64,000 nt of DNA from JBHFEI01 sp041928815 (GTDB taxonomy: Bacteria; Pseudomonadota; Alphaproteobacteria; Rhizobiales; Rhizobiaceae). The stretch covers positions 248,001-312,000 of the forward strand of contig NZ_JBHFEI010000001.1 of assembly GCF_041928815.1 (NCBI RefSeq), in the 5' to 3' direction. The position numbers and the translations under genes are program-made. Under the pieces are notes generated by a model. The model ran no database searches, was not told the DNA's origin, and worked only from the letters and a program-made list of their open reading frames with translations. Numbering within the stretch: position 1 is the stretch's first letter; every line of letters starts with the position of its first letter. Positions 8,819 to 17,640 of this stretch are shown here, piece after piece.

Positions 8819-10510
8819 TCAGGCGGCGCGGTCGACCGCCCATTTGCGCAGGATCTTGGCGGCCCGCTCCTCGCTGATTTCCACCATGCGCGACAGGCGC
8901 CGTTCCGGCCCTTCCTTGACGCGGCGTGTGAAGACGTTGGAGTTCTCCGAACCGAGGCTGAGCAGGTCGTCGGTGCTGTCGAAGCCGAAGTCCGATCCGA
9001 AGCCCTCCATGAGCGCGCCGCCGGGGGCGCCGGGCACGCCGGCCGGCGAGAAGTCGGGCAGTTCGAGACCCGCCGCCTCGCTTTCGAGCGGCGCGGCACT
9101 GCCGCGGCCGAGGCCGAGCGAGCGGGCGAGCGGGCGCAGGCCGAGGAGCACCACCATCGCCGAGACCAGGATGAAGGCCAGCGCGTTGATGATCGAGCCG
9201 AGGTTGCGCGTCAGGATCTCCATGACGCCGGGTCCGGTGTCGGCGGTGTCGAGCAGTTCCGTATTGACGAAGTCCATCGCCGTCAGCGTGACGACGTCGC
9301 CGCGCGCGGTGTCGAGGCCGACGGCGGAGGAGACGATCTTCTGCATCTGCTCGAGATAGGCGTCGATCTTCGCCTGGTCGGCCGGCTCGCCGACCATCGC
9401 GGCGACGCGGCCGCGATTGACGACGACGGCGACGGACAGCCGTTCCACCGAATAGCTGTTCTTCGTGGTGGCGACGGTCTTGCTGTTGATCTCGTAATTG
9501 GTCTGCTCTTCCTTCTTCTGCGTCTCGTCGCTGGAGCGCGGCCCGGTGGCGCCGCCCTGCGGCGCCGCCTGCGGCACGTTCTGCTGCACGGTCGTCGCAT
9601 TGTCCTGCTGCTGCTGCTGCGACTTCTGGTCCTCGCGCGTCACCCGCGTCGAGCGCTCGACGCGCGATTCGGGATCGAAGACGACCTCCTGGATCTGCTG
9701 CGTGTCGGTGTTGAGCTTGGCGGTGACGCTGGAGCGGAAATTGTCGAGACCGAGGAAGGGGGCGAGCGCCTTGTCGATGTTGCTCTCGATCTCCGTCTGC
9801 ACCGACTGCACGATGCCGAGCGACTGGTTCATCGCGCTGTTGGAGGAATCGTCGCCCGAGGCGAGCAGCTTGCCGGTGGAATCGAGAATGGTCACGTCGT
9901 CGATGCCGAGGCCCGGCACCGACGAGGCGACCAGATGGCGGATCGAGGCGGAGGCCGAGCGGCCGATGGAGGCGCTGGCGCGGATCATGACGGAGGCGGT
10001 CGGCCGCTGGTCGGCGCGGCGGAAGCTGCCGCGGTCCGGCATGACGATATGGACGCGGGCGGCGGCGATGCCGGAGATCTGCTGGATCGTGCGGCCGATC
10101 TCGCCTTCGAGCGCGCGCACCCGCGTCACTTCCTGCATGAAGGAGGTGAGGCCCAGCGAACCGACATTGTCGAAGAGTTCGTAGCCGGCATTGGCGCTGT
10201 TCGGCAGGCCCTTCTCGGCAAGGAGAAGGCGGGCCTTCCCGGTCATGCCGACGGGCACCTGCACCGACTTGCCGTCGGCGCCGACCTCGAAGTCGAGCCC
10301 CGCCTCGGCGAGCGCGATGCTAATCTGGTTGATGTCCGTGGTCTCGAGACCGACATAGAGCGTCTCGTAGCTCGGCTTGTTGACGTAGAGCGCCGCCCCG
10401 AGCACCAGCGCCACGGACACGAGGCCCGCCGCGCCGAGCATCGCCAGCTTTCCGGTCCCGAGCCCCGCCAGGTTCTTGCCGAACGACGTCATTTGATCCA
10501 ACAGAGTCAT
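8819..10510 (-). CDS. fliF: Flagellar MS-ring protein FliF
   Basis: A 563-residue inner-membrane protein that forms the MS ring, the base of the flagellum, and binds FliG through its C-terminal tail. The start is the ATG at 10510 (MTLLDQMTSFGKNLAGL) after GGAAAACAG. Membrane segments are near residues 22-42 and 430-452. Between them are the secretin-like ring-building domains (YVGLETTDINQISIALAEAG; RTIQQISGIAAARVHIVMP). The C-terminal tail, ERRLSRMVEISEERAAKILR, is the FliG-binding region. It is the last gene of the che operon, 215 bases after cheT, as in S. meliloti. Confidence 0.95.
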   Translation of the reverse strand: MTLLDQMTSFGKNLAGLGTGKLAMLGAAGLVSVALVLGAALYVNKPSYETLYVGLETTDINQISIALAEAGLDFEVGADGKSVQVPVGMTGKARLLLAEKGLPNSANAGYELFDNVGSLGLTSFMQEVTRVRALEGEIGRTIQQISGIAAARVHIVMPDRGSFRRADQRPTASVMIRASASIGRSASASIRHLVASSVPGLGIDDVTILDSTGKLLASGDDSSNSAMNQSLGIVQSVQTEIESNIDKALAPFLGLDNFRSSVTAKLNTDTQQIQEVVFDPESRVERSTRVTREDQKSQQQQQDNATTVQQNVPQAAPQGGATGPRSSDETQKKEEQTNYEINSKTVATTKNSYSVERLSVAVVVNRGRVAAMVGEPADQAKIDAYLEQMQKIVSSAVGLDTARGDVVTLTAMDFVNTELLDTADTGPGVMEILTRNLGSIINALAFILVSAMVVLLGLRPLARSLGLGRGSAAPLESEAAGLELPDFSPAGVPGAPGGALMEGFGSDFGFDSTDDLLSLGSENSNVFTRRVKEGPERRLSRMVEISEERAAKILRKWAVDRAA

Positions 10511-10725
10511 TCTGTTTTCCGCACTCGCTGGCGCATGTCCCGCCGGATCACCATCGTCCGGGCGGAACAGCATGCGCTGATCCCGACCATGGGACCGCCG
10601 TCAGCCGATCCTTGCAAAGAATCGCACCCATGGCACTGGTCCCGGTCCCGACGATAGGGAGCGAAACTTGCGCGAACTTGTCGTGGGCGGAGAAGGAGAG
10701 AGGGAGGCGCGGGCGCCAGGGCGCG

Positions 10726-11118
10726 TCAGAAGGCCTCGAAATCGCCCGCCGCGTCGGTCAGCGGCTGGGAATGGCCATGGCGCACGCCGTTGCTGGCGAG
10801 CGAGCGCTTCATGTCGGCGAGCTTGACGAGGCTCAGCGCCGTCGTCAGGTCGACGAGGCAATCTTCGGGGATCGTGCCGGTGATCGTGTCGATGAATTCC
10901 GCCAGGCCGCGCGTCTTCTGCACGGCGAGGTCGATGCCCTGCAGCACCATCAGCCGGTCGGCGACGCCGAGCATCACGTCGCCGTCGACCTTGCCGAGCT
11001 GGGGCTCGATGCGCTCGATCAGGTAGGCGACGTCGTAGAGTTCCGAGACGATGCGCATCAGCACATCCGGCAGGGCTTCCGAAACGTGAGGCATGTGGGT
11101 CGATGCGATGCTGTTCAT
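10726..11118 (-). CDS. cheT: Chemotaxis protein CheT
   Basis: A 130-residue, mostly helical protein in the position of the S. meliloti gene between cheD and fliF that has been named cheT. The ATG at 11118 has an ideal Shine-Dalgarno (AGGTGAGG). Residues around LGKVDGDVMLGVADRLMVLQ and FIDTITGTIPEDCLVDLTTA suggest a single helical domain distantly like the CheZ/CheX phosphatase helices, but this is only an impression. The exact function was not derivable from sequence. It is co-transcribed with cheD and fliF. Confidence 0.75.
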   Translation of the reverse strand: MNSIASTHMPHVSEALPDVLMRIVSELYDVAYLIERIEPQLGKVDGDVMLGVADRLMVLQGIDLAVQKTRGLAEFIDTITGTIPEDCLVDLTTALSLVKLADMKRSLASNGVRHGHSQPLTDAAGDFEAF

Positions 11119-11196
11119 GATGATCCTCACCTGTTCCGATCGGTATTCCGGGTTGGTCGTCGCAGCCGGCGGGCCGGCGGTGGCCTCCCCTGCCCG

Positions 11197-11751
11197 TCAG
11201 AAGAATTCGATGCTGCTTTCGACCGGCTTCGGCGCCGGCACGGGGCGCTGTTCGAGCTGGACGGCGCGCTGCGCCTCGACGCCCGTCAGCGCGTATTGCC
11301 GCGCCCTGCCCGAGACGGGCCAATATTCGAGCTTGCGGCCATGGTCGCCGCCGGTGCTTTCGCCGACGATGGCGATGCCTTCGTCGCGCAGGAACTGGCG
11401 CGCGAACTGGGCGTTCTGCTCGCCGACATTGGAGAAGCGCGCGATCGTCTTCGCGCCCCCGAAGATCTTTGCCTCCAGCCGGTCGCGTCGCGCGCCCTTC
11501 TTCAGGAGGCCGTTGATCAGCAGCTCCATCAGGTGCACGCCGTAGCGCGTGGCGTCGCCACCCGCCGCCATCGCCTCGGCCGAGCCCGGCAGGAGGAAAT
11601 GGTTCATGCCGCCGACGCCCGCGACAGGATCGCGCATGCAGGCCGCCACGCAGGAGCCGAGGATGGTCGAGAGCACCACGTCCGGATCGTTGACCACCTT
11701 GAACTCGCCCTGGATGACATGCACGCGCTTTGCCGCGGAATCAGAGATCAT
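11197..11751 (-). CDS. cheD: Chemoreceptor glutamine deamidase CheD
   Basis: 184 residues. CheD deamidates specific glutamines of chemoreceptors and affects adaptation. The catalytic pair is visible: Cys34 in ILGSCVAACMRD and His51 in GGMNHFLLPG, with a downstream Thr/Ser region (GGDATRYGVHLMELLINGLL). The start codon overlaps the cheY2 stop by four bases (ATGA), showing translational coupling. Length matches the S. meliloti protein. Acts in the cytoplasm at receptor arrays. Confidence 0.95.
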   Translation of the reverse strand: MISDSAAKRVHVIQGEFKVVNDPDVVLSTILGSCVAACMRDPVAGVGGMNHFLLPGSAEAMAAGGDATRYGVHLMELLINGLLKKGARRDRLEAKIFGGAKTIARFSNVGEQNAQFARQFLRDEGIAIVGESTGGDHGRKLEYWPVSGRARQYALTGVEAQRAVQLEQRPVPAPKPVESSIEFF

Positions 11752-12137
11752 TTCAGCGCCCCGAACACGGCCTCGATCGCCGCCTTCATCTTTTCGATCG
11801 TGAACGGCTTGGCCAGCACGTTGTTGGCCCCGAGCGCCGCCGCCTTGGTGACCAGCGCCCGGTCGCCCTGGGCGGTCAGCATGATGAAGGCCGCCTTCTT
11901 CGTCGCCGGATTGGTGCGCACCGCCTGGAGCAGGCCGAGCCCGTCCATCTTCGGCATGTTGAAATCCGAGATCACCAGATGATGCGGCTGCTGGTTCATG
12001 ATCTTCATGCCCTGCTCGCCGTCGCCGGCGACCGTGATCTGCTTGAAGCCGAGCTGCGTCAGCGCGTCGCCGAGAAGCAGGCGGGAGGTCACCTGATCGT
12101 CGACGATCAGCACTTTGATTTTCTCTGCGATGGACAT
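11748..12137 (-). CDS. cheY2: Chemotaxis response regulator CheY2
   Basis: A single receiver domain of 129 residues. The phosphoacceptor is Asp58 (VISDFNMPKMDG), with the acidic pair in LIVDDQ, Thr88 (MLTAQGD) and Lys110 (VLAKPF). In S. meliloti the regulator encoded at this position, between cheB and cheD, is CheY2, the one that slows the motor, while CheY1 acts as a phosphate sink. Its start overlaps the cheB stop (TAATG) and its stop overlaps cheD. Confidence 0.93.
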   Translation of the reverse strand: MSIAEKIKVLIVDDQVTSRLLLGDALTQLGFKQITVAGDGEQGMKIMNQQPHHLVISDFNMPKMDGLGLLQAVRTNPATKKAAFIMLTAQGDRALVTKAAALGANNVLAKPFTIEKMKAAIEAVFGALK

Positions 12138-13189
12138 TATTCGCTTCCTTCTCTCCGGGCGGCAGTGCTTTTGATGACGTCTTCCCCGATCGATCCCAGG
12201 GGCAGTTGTGTCTCGACGGCGCCCAACTCGTAAGCCACGCGCGGCATGCCGTAGACGACGCAGGTCTTCTCGTTCTGGCCGAACGTTCGTGCGCCTGCAT
12301 GCCGCATTTTCAAAAGACCGGATGCGCCGTCGCGGCCCATGCCGGTCAGAATCACCCCGACGGCGTTGCGCCCCGCCAGTTCCGCGACCGAATTGAACAG
12401 CACGTCGACGGAGGGGCGGTGCCCGTTGACCGGCTCGAGATCGACGAGCCGGCAGCAGGGTGAAGAGGGATTGGCGACCTGCAGGTGGCGTTCGCCGCCC
12501 GGCGCCAGATAGACCTTGCCGATTTCGAGCCGCGCCCCGTCTGTCGCCTCCTCGACCGTCGGCGCGCAGAGCCGGTTGAGCCGCTCGGCGAAGCTCTTGG
12601 TGAAGGTGTGCGGCATATGCTGCGTGATGACGGTCGGGGGGCAGTTGGCCGGGAATTTCTGCAGCACGGTGATCAGAGCCTCGACGCCGCCGGTCGAGGC
12701 GCCGATGGCGATGATCTTGCGCGCGGCGCGGTAGTCGGTGTTGGTGTTGGCGGCCCTGGGCGCCGCGACCTTGTTGGCCGTGATGATGTGCTTGCGCTGC
12801 GAGCGCGCCGCCGCCTTCACCTTCTCCGCGAGGTCGGCGAAGGGGCGCGGATCGCCCGGCTGCGGCTTGCCGACGCAATCGAAGGCGCCGATCTCCAGCG
12901 CGGCGATCGTCGCCTCCGCGCCCCTGTGGGTCAGGGTCGAGACCATGATCACCGGCATCGGCCTGAGCCGCATGATCTTGTCGAGGAATTCGAGGCCGTT
13001 CATGTTCGGCATCTCGATGTCGAGCGTGACGACGTCCGGATCGAGATCCTTGATCGCCTGGCGGGCCTGCAACGCATCGGCCGCCTGGCCGACGACGTTG
13101 ACGTCCGGATCGGCATTGAGGATCGCCGTGATGATGCCGCGCATCGTGGCGGAATCGTCGACGACAAGGACACGCGCGGGAGCACTCAT
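12137..13189 (-). CDS. cheB: Chemotaxis methylesterase/deamidase CheB
   Basis: A 350-residue receptor-glutamate methylesterase that opposes CheR. The N-terminal receiver has its phosphoacceptor at Asp57 (VTLDIEMPNMNG). The C-terminal hydrolase has the triad Ser165 (IGASTGGVEAL), His191 (TQHMPH) and Asp287 (GMGRDGASG), numbers one above those of enteric CheB. The linker (about 130-155) is basic. It overlaps cheR by four bases and cheY2 by one. Confidence 0.96.
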   Translation of the reverse strand: MSAPARVLVVDDSATMRGIITAILNADPDVNVVGQAADALQARQAIKDLDPDVVTLDIEMPNMNGLEFLDKIMRLRPMPVIMVSTLTHRGAEATIAALEIGAFDCVGKPQPGDPRPFADLAEKVKAAARSQRKHIITANKVAAPRAANTNTDYRAARKIIAIGASTGGVEALITVLQKFPANCPPTVITQHMPHTFTKSFAERLNRLCAPTVEEATDGARLEIGKVYLAPGGERHLQVANPSSPCCRLVDLEPVNGHRPSVDVLFNSVAELAGRNAVGVILTGMGRDGASGLLKMRHAGARTFGQNEKTCVVYGMPRVAYELGAVETQLPLGSIGEDVIKSTAARREGSE

Positions 13190-14094
13190 GGCCGTCCTTT
13201 CGAAGCTTTGCCCGTGTAGCGGTAGGTGGTGATGCCGATATTGTCGAACAGGCCCTTCGCGTCGCCGGAGACGCGCTCGGAATGGCCGATGTAGAGATGG
13301 CCGCCCTGCACCAGCATGCCGGCGAAGCGCGACCAGATCCGCATCTGCGTCTGCTCGTCGAAATAGATGACGACATTGCGGCAGAAGATGACGTCGAACT
13401 GGCCCTTGAACGGCCATTGCGACATCAGGTTCAGTTCGTTGAAGGTGATCAGCCGCTTGACCCGGTCGTGGATCCGCCATTTCTGCCGCCCGCCGGTCTC
13501 GACCTCCTCGAACCACTGCTTGCGCATCGCAGGGGTGACCGTCTCGAGCGCCCCGGCGTCATAGGCGCCGAGCCGCGCGGCGGCGAGGATCTTCGGATCG
13601 ATGTCGGTCGCGAGGATGCGGAAATCGTAGTCCGCCGCGTTCGGCAGAAGCCCGAGCACGGTGAGCGCGATCGAATAGGGTTCCTGCCCGTCGGAACAGG
13701 CGGCCGACCAGATCCGCACCCGGCCGCCATTCTTCGCCCGCTCGATCAGGCCCGGCAGGACCTCGCCCTTCAGGTGCTCGAAATGGTGGTTCTCGCGGAA
13801 GAAGCGGGTGAAGTTCGTCGTCAGATGGGAGAGCATGTCGCGCCGGGCGGCGGCACCCTCCGGCGAGGAGACCAGCGCGCAATAGTCGCGAAAGCCGCGC
13901 AGCCCCAGATTGCGGATGTGCTTCGACAGGCGCGAATAGACGAGCGAGGCCTTCGTCTCGTTGAGATAGATGCCGGCATCGGCATAGATCATCGCGGCGA
14001 TCTCGGTGAGATCGCGCCGCGTCAGCGGATACTCGCCCGACGCCAGACATTCGTCCGGCCCGTGCTTGTGATCGAACAGCGCCGCGGGGCTCAT
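13186..14094 (-). CDS. cheR: Chemoreceptor methyltransferase CheR
   Basis: A 302-residue SAM-dependent methyltransferase acting on receptor glutamates. The N-terminal helical domain (about residues 20-95) is followed by the Rossmann catalytic domain, with VRIWSAACSDGQEPYSIA as the SAM-binding loop, ILATDIDPKIL, and FDVIFCRNVVIYFDEQTQ. These are the standard CheR signatures. Start and stop overlap cheW and cheB by four bases each. Confidence 0.96.
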   Translation of the reverse strand: MSPAALFDHKHGPDECLASGEYPLTRRDLTEIAAMIYADAGIYLNETKASLVYSRLSKHIRNLGLRGFRDYCALVSSPEGAAARRDMLSHLTTNFTRFFRENHHFEHLKGEVLPGLIERAKNGGRVRIWSAACSDGQEPYSIALTVLGLLPNAADYDFRILATDIDPKILAAARLGAYDAGALETVTPAMRKQWFEEVETGGRQKWRIHDRVKRLITFNELNLMSQWPFKGQFDVIFCRNVVIYFDEQTQMRIWSRFAGMLVQGGHLYIGHSERVSGDAKGLFDNIGITTYRYTGKASKGRP

Positions 14095-14567
14095 GCGGCC
14101 TCGCTTTCGGCATGGGGAAATACGGATTCGAGTTCGATCAGGCAGACCATCCGCCCCTCGATCGCGAGGATGCCGCGAGCGAAGTTCTTCTCGAACTCGG
14201 TCGCGACGTCCGGCACCGCCTGGATCTGCTCCTCGCGGATCGTCAGGATGTCGGAGACCGCATCGACCAGAAGGCCGACGACCCTGCTGTTGACCTGGGC
14301 GACGATGATGACGTGGCGCACCGTCGGCTCGGCCGGCTTCATGCCGAGCCGGGCGGAGAGATCGATGATCGGCAGCACGGCGCCGCGCAGATTGATCACG
14401 CCGAGCATGTAGTGGGGGGAATGCGGCATCGGCGTCGCCGGCGTCCAGCCGCGGATCTCGCGCACGGACATCACATTGACGCAGAACTCCTGGTCACCGA
14501 CGCGGAAGGCGATCAGTTCCCTGCCCCATTGCACGAGATTGCGGGCGGCCTGGTTCATGGCGTTCAT
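14091..14567 (-). CDS. cheW: Chemotaxis coupling protein CheW
   Basis: A 158-residue adaptor linking receptors to CheA. The whole protein is a CheW domain (LIAFRVGDQEFCVNVMSVRE; MLGVINLRGAVLPIIDLSAR). It overlaps cheA and cheR by four bases at each end, consistent with tight coupling of expression levels. Length and motifs are typical. Confidence 0.96.
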   Translation of the reverse strand: MNAMNQAARNLVQWGRELIAFRVGDQEFCVNVMSVREIRGWTPATPMPHSPHYMLGVINLRGAVLPIIDLSARLGMKPAEPTVRHVIIVAQVNSRVVGLLVDAVSDILTIREEQIQAVPDVATEFEKNFARGILAIEGRMVCLIELESVFPHAESEAA

Positions 14568-16849
14568 CCTGCTGCTGCAAACGAGGTCTCGTGCCGAAGC
14601 GACTGGCCGCGCGAGGCGCCGACGATGGCGTCGACGTCGAGGATGAGCGCGACGCGGCCGTCACCGAGGATCGTGGCGGCGGCGATGCCCGGCACATGGG
14701 TGTAGTTGGCCTCGAGGCTCTTGATGACGACCTGACGCTGGCCCTGGATCGCATCGACCATCAGGGCGCGCTGGCCGCCGCCCTCCGACTCGACGAGCAG
14801 CGCCACGCCCTCGACCGGATTGGCCTGCACGGCGCGGAAATTGAGGATCCGGCCGACATCGACGAGCGGGCAGAACGAGTTGCGGATCGAGATCAGCCGC
14901 TGGTTCGAACCGAAGGCGTGGATGGCGGAGGCTTCCGGCTGCAGCGTCTCGACGATCGCCGTCAGCGGCACGACCAGCGTCTGGCCGGCAACGGTGACGA
15001 CCATGCCGTCGAGGACGGCGAGCGTCAGTGGCAGGCTCATGGTGAAGACCGAGCCCTGGCCTGGCTTCGACGAGATGCTGATGCGGCCGCCAAGCGCCTG
15101 GATCGAGCGCTTGACCACATCCATGCCGACGCCGCGGCCGGAAAGGTCGGACACCTTCTCGGCGGTCGAGAAGCCGGCATGGAAGATCAGATTGTCGATC
15201 TCCTCGTCGGAGAGATTGGCGTCGGCCGCGATCAGGTCGTTGTCGATCGCCTTCTGCCGGACGCGCTCGCGGTTGATGCCGGCGCCGTCGTCGGAGAGTT
15301 CGATGACGATGCGGCCGGACCGGTGCTTGGCGGTCAGCTTGACCGTGCCCTCGGGGCTCTTGCCGGCGGCGACGCGCTTTTCCGGCATTTCGAGGCCATG
15401 GTCGACGGCGTTGCGGATCATGTGGGTCAGCGGCTCGGCGAGCTTGTCGATGACGGTCTTGTCGACCTCGGTGTTCTCGCCCTCCGTCACGAGACGCACC
15501 GACTTGCCGGTGATGTCGGCGATCTCGCGCACGGTGCGGGCCATGCGCTGGAACACGGGCTTGACCGGCTGGGCGCGGATCGCCATCACCGAATCCTGGA
15601 TCTCGCGGGTGAGCTGCTGCAGCTCCTCGAGCCCCATATTGATCGAGGACGTGCCGTTGGTGTCGTTCTCGACGACGCTCTGCGACAGCATCGCCTGGTT
15701 GATGACGAGCTCGCCGACGAGGTTGATCAGGCGGTCGACGCGGTCGAGATCGACGCGGATCGTCTGGGTCTGGGCGGCGGCCTGCTGCACGGCGGCCGGG
15801 CTCTGGGCGGCGGCGGCCTGCGCCTTGGCGGCTTCTGCGGCCTGGGACGCCACCATCGCAGTCACGGTGCTCGCGGATTCGGCGGCGGCGACGGCAGCCT
15901 GCTGGGCGGCGGCGATCTGCTCCTCCTCCTCGACGATGCCGATCGGACCGTCCGGCTCCTCGTCGAGCGCGCTGAGGTCGAAGGGAACCGGCTGCATCGG
16001 CAGCTCGTCCTCGCCCGCGGGGCCTTCGCTTTCGCTGAGGCACTTCACGTCGAGCTCGCAGTCCCACTCGGCGAATTCGAAGACGGAGCGGATCGCATCC
16101 TCGCCCTTGTCGGTCCGGATCGAGATCACCCAGGAGAAATAGGCGGCCTCCGGGTTCATCGTGTCGAAGGAGGGCAGGCGCTCCATGTCGCAATGGATGC
16201 TCATCTCGCCGAGGCGGGAGAGGTCGCGCAGGAGCAGCGTCGCCTCGTTGCCCTTCGAATAAAGGTTGGAATGGGGTGCGAAGCGCACCTCGTAGACCGG
16301 AAGCTCGGCCGGCGCGTCGGGCTCGCCCGGATCGAAATCGTCAAAGGAGAAGGCGACGGGGACGAAGCCCTCGTCGTTCGGCGCCGCCGCGACCGGTTCC
16401 GGCGCCTTCGCTGCGGGCCTCGCCGCAGGCCGCGCGGGCTCGGCGGCAGGCGCGGCCTGGGGCATCTCGCCATTGGCGAGCGCTTCGAGCTCACGGATCA
16501 ATTGACGGCTGCGCGCCTGGTCGACGCTGCCGCCGTCGCGCGCGGCATTGGTCAGGTCGGCGAGCACGTCCGCCGACTTCAGCATGACTTTCAGCACATC
16601 GGGATTGGGGTCGAGCTTGCCGGAGCGGACGCAGTCGAGCGTCGTCTCGAAGACATGCGCGAAAGAGACCAGATCATCGAGGCCGAAGGCGCCGGCACCG
16701 CCCTTGATCGAGTGGACGGCGCGGAACACGGCGTTGACCGTCTCGGGGTCACGGTCGCCGTCGTTCAGCTTGATGAGACCAGATTCCAGTTCCGCGAGCT
16801 GCTCCTCGCATTCCTGGAAGAAAATCTCTTTGATCTCGTTCATATCCAT
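14564..16849 (-). CDS. cheA: Chemotaxis histidine kinase CheA
   Basis: A 761-residue sensor kinase of the chemosensory array. The start chosen is the ATG at 16849, with AGGA about ten bases upstream. Domains in order: Hpt/P1 (phosphorylated His46 in VFRAVHSIKGGAGAFG), a P2-like domain (about 200-290), an Ala/Gln-rich linker (about 320-370), the dimerisation helix, the HATPase domain with N box (HMIRNAVDHGLE) and G boxes (DDGAGINRER; DLSGRGVGMDVV), and a C-terminal CheW-like domain. Length is close to S. meliloti CheA. It phosphorylates CheY1, CheY2 and CheB. Confidence 0.96.
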   Translation of the reverse strand: MDMNEIKEIFFQECEEQLAELESGLIKLNDGDRDPETVNAVFRAVHSIKGGAGAFGLDDLVSFAHVFETTLDCVRSGKLDPNPDVLKVMLKSADVLADLTNAARDGGSVDQARSRQLIRELEALANGEMPQAAPAAEPARPAARPAAKAPEPVAAAPNDEGFVPVAFSFDDFDPGEPDAPAELPVYEVRFAPHSNLYSKGNEATLLLRDLSRLGEMSIHCDMERLPSFDTMNPEAAYFSWVISIRTDKGEDAIRSVFEFAEWDCELDVKCLSESEGPAGEDELPMQPVPFDLSALDEEPDGPIGIVEEEEQIAAAQQAAVAAAESASTVTAMVASQAAEAAKAQAAAAQSPAAVQQAAAQTQTIRVDLDRVDRLINLVGELVINQAMLSQSVVENDTNGTSSINMGLEELQQLTREIQDSVMAIRAQPVKPVFQRMARTVREIADITGKSVRLVTEGENTEVDKTVIDKLAEPLTHMIRNAVDHGLEMPEKRVAAGKSPEGTVKLTAKHRSGRIVIELSDDGAGINRERVRQKAIDNDLIAADANLSDEEIDNLIFHAGFSTAEKVSDLSGRGVGMDVVKRSIQALGGRISISSKPGQGSVFTMSLPLTLAVLDGMVVTVAGQTLVVPLTAIVETLQPEASAIHAFGSNQRLISIRNSFCPLVDVGRILNFRAVQANPVEGVALLVESEGGGQRALMVDAIQGQRQVVIKSLEANYTHVPGIAAATILGDGRVALILDVDAIVGASRGQSLRHETSFAAAG

Positions 16850-16922
16850 TGGGCGGAATCCTGGCAACTTTTCAAGATGTTAAAGTCAACCCCGAGGCAG
16901 GCGGGCGCCCGCCTTTCCCGTT

Positions 16923-17288
16923 TTAAGCCGTAACCCGCTCGATCGCCGCGATCAGCTTGGTCGGATCGAAGGGCTTGACGATCCAGCCGGTGGCGCCGGC
17001 CTGGCGCGCGCGGTTCTTCTTTTCCGCGTCGCTTTCGGTGGTGAGCACCAGGATCGGGATCGCCCGGTATTTCTCGTTGCGGCGCACGCCCTCGATGAAG
17101 CCGAAGCCGTCGAGGCGCGGCATGTTGATGTCGGTGACGATGACGTCGGGATTGGATTCCTCGAGCACTTCGAGGCCCTCGACGCCGTCCTCCGCCTGGA
17201 TCGTCTCGAAACCGGCATTGTTGAGCGTGACGAGCAGCATGTTCCGGATCGTCCGGGAATCGTCGACCGTGAGGACTTTCTTCTTCAT
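16923..17288 (-). CDS. cheY1: Chemotaxis response regulator CheY1
   Basis: A single receiver domain of 121 residues with acidic residues Asp9/Asp10, phosphoacceptor Asp53 (VTDINMPRLDG), Thr in VLTTESD and Lys in VKPFD. Placed between cheS and cheA as in S. meliloti, where CheY1 works as a phosphate sink for CheY2-P. Only one base separates it from the cheS stop. Confidence 0.93.
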   Translation of the reverse strand: MKKKVLTVDDSRTIRNMLLVTLNNAGFETIQAEDGVEGLEVLEESNPDVIVTDINMPRLDGFGFIEGVRRNEKYRAIPILVLTTESDAEKKNRARQAGATGWIVKPFDPTKLIAAIERVTA

Positions 17289-17289
17289 C

Positions 17290-17583
17290 TCAATTCTCCT
17301 TTGCCATCAGGGGATCGATGTTGACCCCGATGAGCTGCGTGGTTTTCCTGAATGCGTCCGAAACCTTTCCGAACGTGAAAGAGAGCTTGTCGCGTTCCCA
17401 GGCATTGCGCGCCGCGATCAGCACCTGCACGCAGAGCGCGCCGGAGCGTTCGACCGCGGAGGCATCGATGACGACCGGGCTGCCCTTCAGTTCGGTCAGC
17501 CGGCCATGCAGGGCCGAGGCCTCGTTCAAGTCGAGGACCGGGGCGAGCTTGAGTGATTTCTGCGCTGTCTTCCTCGCGGGCAT
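17290..17583 (-). CDS. cheS: STAS-domain protein CheS
   Basis: A 97-residue single STAS domain (NEASALHGRLTELKGSPVVI; SGALCVQVLIAARNAWERDK). In S. meliloti the 97-residue CheS, encoded at this position, binds CheA and speeds loss of phosphate from CheY1. The identical length, position and fold make the assignment strong. No kinase-target serine was checked further. It lies 57 bases after icpA. Confidence 0.9.
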   Translation of the reverse strand: MPARKTAQKSLKLAPVLDLNEASALHGRLTELKGSPVVIDASAVERSGALCVQVLIAARNAWERDKLSFTFGKVSDAFRKTTQLIGVNIDPLMAKEN

Positions 17584-17640
17584 TAGGATCGTCCTTGTTT
17601 CAGGGCCTGTTGCGGTGACGGTGTCGCGACGGTCATCGGC

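Noticed and set aside
8353..8877. Plus-strand frames between visN and fliF
   Set aside because: They run through the A-rich region and the fliF terminator, with poor coding character.
12137..13516. Longer cheB start up to 13516
   Set aside because: It would overlap cheR by over 300 bases; the ATG at 13189 with the ATGA overlap gives the normal CheB N-terminus.
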